This document shows positions 57,943 to 64,000 of a DNA stretch of 64,000 bases, one piece after another. The notes under the pieces are model-generated. The model searched no databases, was not told the DNA's origin, and was given only the letters and a program-made list of their open reading frames with translations. The translations under genes were made by a program, and so were the position numbers. Source of the stretch: Afipia sp049747295 (GTDB lineage Bacteria > Pseudomonadota > Alphaproteobacteria > Rhizobiales > Xanthobacteraceae). Each line of letters begins with the position of its first letter. The first letter of the stretch is position 1. Location of the stretch: assembly GCF_049747295.1 (NCBI RefSeq), contig NZ_JBMHJM010000001.1, positions 3,472,001 to 3,536,000 on the forward strand. Direction: 5' to 3'.

Positions 57943-59142
57943 ATGTCAGGCCCCCTCAAAGGCGTTCGCGTACTGGATCTGACCGGAGTCGTGTCGGGGC
58001 CTTTCGCGACGATGTTTCTCGCGGATCAAGGTGCGGATGTGCTCAAGATCGAGCCGATCGGCGGCGATATCACCCGCCGCAGCCGCGCGCCCATCGATAA
58101 GGCCGGCGAGTTCTCGGCTTTGTTCATTTCCTCCAACCGCGGCAAGCGGTCTCTGTCGATCGACATGAAGACCGATGCCGGGCGCGAGGTTCTCGCCAAG
58201 CTGGTGGCGCAGAGCGACGTGCTGGTGCAGAACTTCCGGCCGGGCACCATGGAGCGTCTCGGTCTCGGCGCGGAAGAGCTGCGAAAGAAGCATCCGCGGC
58301 TGATCTATGTATCGATCAGCGGCGTCGGTGACAGCGGGCCTTACGTCAAGAAGCGCGTTTACGACCCGATCGTGCAAGGCTTGTCGGGCTTTGCCGATAT
58401 CCAGTCCCAGCCGGTGACAAACCGGCCGCAGATGATCCGCACCATCGTGGCTGACAAAACCACGGCGGTGTTCACGGCGCAGGCGGTCGCTGCAGCCCTC
58501 TACGCCCGCGAAAAGACCGGGCAGGGCGACCACATTCAGGTCGCGATGCTCGATACGATGATTTCGTATCTGTGGCCTGAAGGCATGATGCAGTACACGG
58601 TGGTTGGCGCTGAAGCGAGCACTATGGATCCAAACGATCGGCCCGATCTCGTGTTCAAGACCGTGGACGGCTACATCACCGCCGGAACGATTTCGGATTC
58701 GGAGTGGCAGGGATTCTGCAAAGCCACCGGCGATCCCGAACTGGCCAAGGACGAGCGCTTTGCAACGCCGGGTGGCCGCTTCATCAATGCGACTGCCCGC
58801 ATCAACAAGATGCAGGAGTATATCGGCCAGCGTACCACGGCAGAATGGCTGGAACGGCTCGACGCGGCTGATGTGCCGTGCGCACCGATCCTCCGTCGTG
58901 GCGAGATCATCCACAACGAGCAGGTAGTGGCGCGTGGTCTCATCCAGGAGTTTGAGCAGCCGTCAGTCGGCCGTGTACGTCAGCCGAAGCCTGCCGCACG
59001 CTTCGCAGTCAATGAGGCGGTGATCGGTGGTCCGGCGCCTCGTGTGGGCGAGCATTCCCGTGCGGTGCTGGAAGAGCTGGGTTACGACACTGCCGCCATC
59101 GACAAGATGGTCGCGGACAAGGCCGTGCGGGTGATGAAGTAA
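57943..59142 (+). CDS. CaiB/BaiF-family (class III) CoA transferase
   Basis: A 399-residue transferase that moves CoA between organic acids. It begins GPLKGVRVLDLTGVVSGPF, and the catalytic Asp is Asp171 in TIVADKTTA. It would activate an acid released by the neighbouring pathway. It shares a bidirectional terminator with the convergent transporter operon. Confidence 0.88.
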   Translation: MSGPLKGVRVLDLTGVVSGPFATMFLADQGADVLKIEPIGGDITRRSRAPIDKAGEFSALFISSNRGKRSLSIDMKTDAGREVLAKLVAQSDVLVQNFRPGTMERLGLGAEELRKKHPRLIYVSISGVGDSGPYVKKRVYDPIVQGLSGFADIQSQPVTNRPQMIRTIVADKTTAVFTAQAVAAALYAREKTGQGDHIQVAMLDTMISYLWPEGMMQYTVVGAEASTMDPNDRPDLVFKTVDGYITAGTISDSEWQGFCKATGDPELAKDERFATPGGRFINATARINKMQEYIGQRTTAEWLERLDAADVPCAPILRRGEIIHNEQVVARGLIQEFEQPSVGRVRQPKPAARFAVNEAVIGGPAPRVGEHSRAVLEELGYDTAAIDKMVADKAVRVMK

Positions 59143-59160
59143 CTTCCTGAAGCAAACTTA

Positions 59161-59187
59161 AAAGCGCCGGTTTACGGCGCTTTTTTT
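59161..59187. terminator. Terminator overlapping the end of livM (system 4)
   Basis: A 9-bp stem AAAGCGCCG / CGGCGCTTT with a 5-nt loop and a T-run serves the CoA transferase. The same sequence encodes the last residues (TKKAP) and stop of the convergent livM gene. Confidence 0.85.
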
Positions 59188-60212
59188 GTGCCCGATGTAC
59201 GCAGCATGGATGAACCAAGGCGTAGAAGTCCTGCGAAGCCGCCCGGCATCACCAGCATGAGAAGGATCAGAATCAGGCCGTAGGTTGCGCCTGACAATCC
59301 CTTGGAGAAGTGCTCCGCGACGTTCGGTACAACGAGGATGAAAGCTGCGCCGAACAATGCGCCGGGCAGCCAGCCCACGCCGCCGACCACCAGTCCCACC
59401 AGCAATGCGACGGACAGATAGATCGTGAAGCTGTCTGGGGCGACGAACTGCACCACGATCGCACCCAAGGCACCGGCGACACCAGTGTACAGTCCGCTGA
59501 CGCCGAAGGTCACAGCCTTGTAGATCGGGTTGTTGATGCCCATGGAGCGGGCCGCGAGGGGATTGTCGCGGATCGCCATCATGGCGCGGCCAGTTCGCGT
59601 CCGGATCAAATTCTTGGCGAGGAGGTACATCAATCCGGTGACAATGAGCGTGAAGACATACAGCCATTGATCCGATGTCAGCGGTAATCCCGCCGGCGCA
59701 TTCGGTTTCATGATCACGAGGCCCTGGACGCCGCCGGTCCAATCCTCGAACAGCGAAAACTTCAGGATCTGCGGCGTCGCGACCGAGAGCGCGAATGTCG
59801 CAAGTGCCAGGTATATGCCTTCGAGCCGGAGCGCGGGCAGGCCGAACAGGAATCCGAAGATGAAGCAGATGACGGCCGCGACCGGGAGTGTCCAGACATA
59901 ACTAATGCCGAACTTCTCCATCATGATGGCGGCAGTGTATGCGCCGATCGCATAGAACGCGGCATGTCCGAGCGAGAACTGGCCGTTGAACCCGGTCAGC
60001 AGATTGAGGCCCATGATCGCGATGGCGTAGATCAGGATCATCGTCAGCTGGAAGATATAAAACGAGCTCAGCGCGAAGGGCAGCGCGGCAGCGGCTGCAA
60101 GAAGGCAGAGACCGGCGACGATGGATATCATCCGTTTGCGATCGACGGCGATGTTGCTCGCGTCGCCAGGGACATCGTTGAAGTTCGAGATCGCTTCGTT
60201 CAGATCGGTCAT
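59172..60212 (-). CDS. LivM-type ABC permease (system 4)
   Basis: A 346-residue membrane protein with LLTGFNGQFSLGHAAFYAIG and a C-terminal GWLPGALFGAAFILVVPN, typical of LivM. It follows livH by 3 bp and is last in a minus-strand operon read GST/SDR side to here. Its final codons lie in the terminator stem. Confidence 0.9.
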   Translation of the reverse strand: MTDLNEAISNFNDVPGDASNIAVDRKRMISIVAGLCLLAAAAALPFALSSFYIFQLTMILIYAIAIMGLNLLTGFNGQFSLGHAAFYAIGAYTAAIMMEKFGISYVWTLPVAAVICFIFGFLFGLPALRLEGIYLALATFALSVATPQILKFSLFEDWTGGVQGLVIMKPNAPAGLPLTSDQWLYVFTLIVTGLMYLLAKNLIRTRTGRAMMAIRDNPLAARSMGINNPIYKAVTFGVSGLYTGVAGALGAIVVQFVAPDSFTIYLSVALLVGLVVGGVGWLPGALFGAAFILVVPNVAEHFSKGLSGATYGLILILLMLVMPGGFAGLLRLGSSMLRTSGTKKAP

Positions 60213-60215
60213 TTG

Positions 60216-61094
60216 CTAAACTCTCTGCGCGTGGCGGACACCGAAGAGTCCGCTCGGTTTCACCACGAGAACGCTGATTATGATCAGAAGGGCGATGGTC
60301 AGCTTCAATTCGCCGCCAACGCCCGGAATGTAGGTCCCTGATAAATTTTCGATGATGCCGACGGCAAAGCCGCCGAATACTGCGCCCACAGGGCTCGACA
60401 GCCCGCCGAGGACGGCGGCTGCAAATCCATAGAGCAGGATGCCGAGCATCATGTTTGGCTCGAGGAAGACAACGGGGGCGATCAACAGTCCGGCGATCGC
60501 GCCGATCGAGGACGCCAGACCCCAGCCGAGCGCGATCATCCATTCGACCCGGATACCGACAAGCTTGGCGGATGCCGGGTTTTCAGCGGCGGACTGCATC
60601 GCAAGCCCGACGCGCGTGTAACGAAAGAAAACATACAATAGCACCAGCAGAAGAAAGCAGATCGCGACCATGGCTGCCTGGTGGGTGCTGACCAGACGCG
60701 ATCCAAACAGTGGATCGGCGCCGAACGGGGCAGGGAATGGCTTGCTGGTAAAGTCCCAGATGAATCCCGCAGCGCTGTTGAGAACTGCGAGCAGACCGAC
60801 GAACATGACGATCTGACTCAAGACAGCAGCGGTACGTATGGGTTTGAACACCAGCCGATCAATCAGGACGCCGCCGGCAAAGGAGATGACGACGGCGCCG
60901 ATGAAGGCGGCCCAATAGGGGAGACCCCATTGCATCAATTGCCATGCGATGAAGGTCGAGAACATCGCCATCTCGCCCTGGGCGAAGTTTACGTGGCCGA
61001 TGGCCTGATAGATCATCACCAGCGCCAGGGCGACGCAGGCGTAAATAGCGCCGTTGGCGATACCGGCCATGATTTGCTGCCCGAACAGTTCCAT
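60216..61094 (-). CDS. LivH-type ABC permease (system 4)
   Basis: A 292-residue membrane protein starting MELFGQQIMAGIANGAIYAC with IGHVNFAQGEMAMFSTF, the LivH motif. I prefer the ATG at 61094 after AAGGA; an in-frame TTG five codons upstream (61109) is possible. It forms the channel with livM. Confidence 0.9.
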   Translation of the reverse strand: MELFGQQIMAGIANGAIYACVALALVMIYQAIGHVNFAQGEMAMFSTFIAWQLMQWGLPYWAAFIGAVVISFAGGVLIDRLVFKPIRTAAVLSQIVMFVGLLAVLNSAAGFIWDFTSKPFPAPFGADPLFGSRLVSTHQAAMVAICFLLLVLLYVFFRYTRVGLAMQSAAENPASAKLVGIRVEWMIALGWGLASSIGAIAGLLIAPVVFLEPNMMLGILLYGFAAAVLGGLSSPVGAVFGGFAVGIIENLSGTYIPGVGGELKLTIALLIIISVLVVKPSGLFGVRHAQRV

Positions 61095-61105
61095 GACGTG
61101 ATCCT

Positions 61106-61819
61106 TCAATAACCGAGATAGGAGCGGCGGAGCTTTTCGTCGTTCTTGATGTCCTGCGCGCAGCCGGCAAAGACGATGCGGCCGGTTTCGATCAGGTAGG
61201 CGTGATCGGCCAGTTCGAGTGCAATCGAGGCGTTTTGCTCGACCAGCAGGATGCTGACTTTCTCGTCCTTGTTCAGCCGCCGGAAGATGTCGAAGATTTC
61301 GCGGACGACCAGGGGGGCGAGGCCAAAGGAAGGCTCGTCAAGCAGGAGGAGCTTTGGCCGCAGCATCAGTGCGCGGCCGACCGCGAGCATTTGCTGCTCG
61401 CCGCCGGACAAAAGCCCAGCCTGCTGCGTTCTGCGCTTTTTTAGAATTGGAAAGTAACCATAGACCATTTCGATATCGGCGGCGATGCCGGCCTTGTCGC
61501 GTCGGGTCATCGCGCCGAGTTGAAGATTGTTCTCGACTGTCTGCTGCATGAACGTGCCCCGGCCGTCCGGCACATGGGCGACACCTTTGCGAACGATGTC
61601 TTCGGTGGCGAGCTTCATCAGCGACTGGTCGCAGAGCTTGATGTCGCCCGTGCGTTTGATCATACCGGAGATCGCGCGAAGGGTCGTGCTCTTGCCGGCA
61701 CCATTGGCGCCCAGCAAGGCGGTGACACTGCCTTCATCGATGTTGAAGTCGATGCCGTGCAGGGCAGCCGTCTTGCCGTAGAACGCGCGCAGATCGTTGA
61801 CTTCGAGGAGCTTGGTCAT
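61106..61819 (-). CDS. LivF-type ABC ATPase (system 4)
   Basis: A 237-residue ATPase with Walker A GANGAGKS, signature LSGGEQQML, Walker B LLLLDEP and LVEQNAS in the H-loop position. It starts 4 bp inside the end of livG. In this operon the order is G-F-H-M, unlike H-M-G-F in the other three systems. Confidence 0.9.
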   Translation of the reverse strand: MTKLLEVNDLRAFYGKTAALHGIDFNIDEGSVTALLGANGAGKSTTLRAISGMIKRTGDIKLCDQSLMKLATEDIVRKGVAHVPDGRGTFMQQTVENNLQLGAMTRRDKAGIAADIEMVYGYFPILKKRRTQQAGLLSGGEQQMLAVGRALMLRPKLLLLDEPSFGLAPLVVREIFDIFRRLNKDEKVSILLVEQNASIALELADHAYLIETGRIVFAGCAQDIKNDEKLRRSYLGY

Positions 61820-62589
61820 GCTGCTTGTGCTCCGAGATACGCCGCGATGACATCGGGATGCTTCTGGATATCGCGCGGACAGCCTTCGCCGATCTTTTTG
61901 CCGAAGTTCAGCGCCACGACCTTGTCCGAGATGGACATCACAAGGCTCATGTGGTGCTCGACAAGCAGGATCGAAATTCCGCGCTCATCCCGGATCTGGC
62001 GAATAATGCCGCCGAGCTCATCGACCTCCTCATGGTTCAGGCCGCATGCGGGCTCATCGAGCAGGAGAAGTTTAGGATTCGTGGCCAGGGCGCGCGCGAG
62101 TTCGACGCGCTTCTGCGTGCCGAAGGGGAGATCGGACACCCTGCTGTTCGCAGCGCCACGCAGGCCAAGATATGCGATCATCTCGTGCGCGGTTTGATCC
62201 GCGAACTTCTCGTTGCGATTGGTCCACGGCAGATAAAGCGCGTCGCTGAGATAGTCGCTCCATATTCGCGAGTGCGTCCCGATCCGAACGTTGTCAAGCA
62301 CGGAGAGGCTTGGGAACAGGGCAAGATTCTGGAATGTCCGCCCGATACCGATCTCCGCAATGCGGTGGGCGGGACGATCCAGAATCGATTGACCGTCAAA
62401 GAGGATGTCGCCGCAGTTCGGCGTGTAGAGCCGGCTCAGGCAGTTGAAGAGCGTGGTTTTACCGGCACCGTTCGGGCCGATCAGGCCGAGGATGGTGCGC
62501 GGCGACATGTCAAAGTTGATGCCATTCAGCGCGACAATGCCGCCGAATTTGATTCCCACATCGCGAACCGAGAGGATTGAACCTGTCAC
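61816..62589 (-). CDS. LivG-type ABC ATPase (system 4)
   Basis: A 257-residue ATPase with Walker A GPNGAGKT, a signature region LPFGTQKRVEL, Walker B LLLLDEP and H-loop VEHHMS. The start is GTG at 62589 after AGGGAG; the longer in-frame reading upstream is Arg-rich and unconserved. No substrate-binding protein is encoded with this system in the window. Confidence 0.88.
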   Translation of the reverse strand: MTGSILSVRDVGIKFGGIVALNGINFDMSPRTILGLIGPNGAGKTTLFNCLSRLYTPNCGDILFDGQSILDRPAHRIAEIGIGRTFQNLALFPSLSVLDNVRIGTHSRIWSDYLSDALYLPWTNRNEKFADQTAHEMIAYLGLRGAANSRVSDLPFGTQKRVELARALATNPKLLLLDEPACGLNHEEVDELGGIIRQIRDERGISILLVEHHMSLVMSISDKVVALNFGKKIGEGCPRDIQKHPDVIAAYLGAQAA

Positions 62590-62633
62590 TGACTGATCTC
62601 CCTGTATTGAACGAAGGGAACGGGTCGTGCCGC

Positions 62634-63317
62634 TTACGCAGGGCGATAGATGGGCTCGCCTGGTTGCGGTGGGACGTTGGCGGCCTGGCCACGCTGATAA
62701 CCCGGCCGCGTCTTGATGCGTTCGAGATAGGGATGAGCGTTGTCGCAAATGCCGACGCCGTATGCGATCGCCCACTCAAGACAAGTCGTCAGCAGAATAT
62801 CTGCGCTGGTGAAGCGATCACCCATCAGGAACGTGCGCCCATCAGCCAACGCGACTTCGACATGGCGCAACTGCTCGCGGAAATATTCGCCGGCTTTGGC
62901 AACGACTTCCGGCGCGATGCCATAGATCGGGCCGAGCGCGTCGGCGCTGTGCCGTCGCATCACATAGAGGCTGGTCGAGTCCAGTTCCGTGACGATGAAG
63001 AAGCACCATTCCAGCCAAGCGGCATAGTCCCGCTGCGCGTCAGGAATCAGGGCTTTGTCGGGCGTGGAATACATCCGGGACACATAGGCGACGATCGCGG
63101 CGCTTTCGCCGATGCAGAAATCGCCGTCCTGAAGCAGCGGCACTTTCTGTCGCGGATTAAGCTTGGTGTAATCCTGCGTCTTGGTTTCGCCGGTGCGCGG
63201 GCCGATCGCTTGCGTATCGTACTTCAGACCGAGTTCATGCAGTGCCCAATGTGGCCGTACGGTACGACTTGTCCCGACGCCCCAGAGGGTCAATTTCGGG
63301 GCCGAGTTCATCACCAC
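62634..63317 (-). CDS. Glutathione S-transferase family protein
   Basis: A 227-residue GST with the thioredoxin-like N-domain (LTLWGVGTSRTVRPHWALHE, then KVPLLQDGDFCIGESAAIV) and a helical C-domain. It may conjugate or isomerise a ring-cleavage product with glutathione, fitting the HCCA-type enzyme across the convergent boundary. It overlaps the SDR gene by 7 bp. A second ATG two codons in is possible. Confidence 0.87.
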   Translation of the reverse strand: MVMNSAPKLTLWGVGTSRTVRPHWALHELGLKYDTQAIGPRTGETKTQDYTKLNPRQKVPLLQDGDFCIGESAAIVAYVSRMYSTPDKALIPDAQRDYAAWLEWCFFIVTELDSTSLYVMRRHSADALGPIYGIAPEVVAKAGEYFREQLRHVEVALADGRTFLMGDRFTSADILLTTCLEWAIAYGVGICDNAHPYLERIKTRPGYQRGQAANVPPQPGEPIYRPA

Positions 63318-64000
63318 TTCTCCACAGAGGGGCGAAGATCCAGTTCGTGGGTCCAGCCGTCCCGGGTTTGCTGGTGAGCGAACCAGTAAGCCTCTGCAAT
63401 GGACGACGTCTTGGCGAGGCTATCCGGTGCGATGTCAGCAACGTCGATGCCTTTTTGGGCTTTCAAACGCTGATGAATGGCTTCGCTGTCCACGGCGGAG
63501 TCGATCAGCAGATGAACCACGTGAATGTTCTTGGGGCCGAGTTCGCGGGCCATCGCCTGAGCAACTGCGCGCAGTCCGAATTTCGCGGACGCGAATGCCG
63601 CGAATCCAACGCCGCCGCGGACGCTGGCGGTGGCGCCGGTGAATAGAATCGTACCGCGGCCACGCTCCATCATGTAGCGCGCAGCTTCGCGGCCGACTAA
63701 AAAGCCGCCGTAGCAGGCGAGCTCCCAAGCCTTGAAGAACAGCTTTTCTGTTGTGTCCAGCAGCGGCTTATTGACGTTCGAGCCGGCGTTATAGAGGCAG
63801 ACCTCGATGGGGCCGGCGTCCTTTTCGACTTGCGCGAAGAGGGCCTGCACATCCGATTCCTGCCGCGCGTCGACGCTGAAGGCGCGTACATCGCAGCCTT
63901 CGGCTTTCAAGTTGTCGACCACCTGTTGTGATTTCGCAGCGTCGCGTCGCGCGATGCAGACTTTGTAGCCACCCCTTGCGAAACGCTGGGCAACTGCTGC
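63311..64000 (-). CDS. SDR-family oxidoreductase, N-terminus off the window edge
   Basis: An open frame of 229 codons that continues past the right edge; the visible 5' part reads AAVAQRFARGGYKVCIARRD, the region just after the Rossmann glycine motif. Later segments are VCLYNAGSNVNKPLLDTTEK and RGTILFTGATASVRGG. The catalytic motif reads FASAK, with Phe where Tyr is expected. It overlaps the GST gene and is probably the first or second gene of the operon leading to transporter system 4. Confidence 0.8.
   Translation of the reverse strand, partial: AAVAQRFARGGYKVCIARRDAAKSQQVVDNLKAEGCDVRAFSVDARQESDVQALFAQVEKDAGPIEVCLYNAGSNVNKPLLDTTEKLFFKAWELACYGGFLVGREAARYMMERGRGTILFTGATASVRGGVGFAAFASAKFGLRAVAQAMARELGPKNIHVVHLLIDSAVDSEAIHQRLKAQKGIDVADIAPDSLAKTSSIAEAYWFAHQQTRDGWTHELDLRPSVEKW

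Noticed and set aside
1..64000. CRISPR arrays, rRNA, tRNA genes and insertion sequences
   Set aside because: No regularly spaced repeats, conserved RNA gene segments or transposase-like proteins were seen on either strand; short tRNAs could be missed by eye.

Overview
The window reads as chromosomal DNA of a high-GC alphaproteobacterium. The most likely group is the Bradyrhizobiaceae/Nitrobacteraceae (Bradyrhizobium, Afipia, Rhodopseudomonas type). This is inferred from family content: several branched-chain-amino-acid-type ABC transporters, orphan Bug-type binding proteins, many aromatic-catabolism enzymes, and a dispersed palindromic repeat at 56361-56432 that I recall from that group. No species is claimed. 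I saw no rRNA, tRNA, transposase, CRISPR array or phage gene. Both edges cut genes: an MmyB-type regulator on the left and an SDR on the right.

Layout. (1) 1-1.2 kb: regulator/SDR divergent pair and a decayed tail of a FAD monooxygenase. (2) 2.0-12.8 kb: aromatic catabolism, with a BBE-type FAD oxidase, a MaoC hydratase pair, a PhzS-like FAD monooxygenase, two Bug binding proteins, a luciferase-like flavoenzyme, pcaHG, a CHMI-family isomerase, and MarR and IclR regulators. (3) 12.9-25.7 kb: a divergent unit with ferredoxin reductase and ferredoxin on the minus strand. On the plus strand are an exported amidohydrolase, a phthalate-type Rieske oxygenase, a glutamine-synthetase-like ligase, an ABC binding protein, a second amidohydrolase and LivHMGF. 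(4) 25.7-37.5 kb: a LysR gene and a second complete Liv transporter, followed by a CnbZ-like deaminase, a cupin, an acetylpolyamine-amidohydrolase-like enzyme, an M20 hydrolase and an AtzE/AtzG/AtzH-like amidase set. (5) 38.0-47.8 kb: a type I secretion cluster around a 1645-residue protein with a dimethylformamidase-like domain and four DUF4082 domains. (6) 49.1-53.7 kb: a third Liv transporter whose two ATPases are fused. (7) 54-57 kb: a LysR/YeiH pair and an HxlR regulator. (8) 57.2-64 kb: an HCCA-isomerase-like protein and a CoA transferase, convergent with a fourth Liv transporter, a GST and an SDR.

How the genes may work together. A 15-bp palindrome of the form GTTCG-N5-YGAAC lies upstream of the MaoC operon, upstream of pcaHG, and twice between the ferredoxin and the exported amidohydrolase. 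It resembles the operator of PcaR-type IclR regulators, and the only IclR gene in view sits in the middle of these units. This suggests one regulon covering regions 2 and 3. Region 3 joins a gamma-glutamyl-ligase-like enzyme, a three-component Rieske oxygenase, two amidohydrolases and an importer. That points to uptake and oxidative breakdown of an amine or amide whose ring ends up at protocatechuate. The second notable system is the type I secretion cluster. All substrates are inferred.
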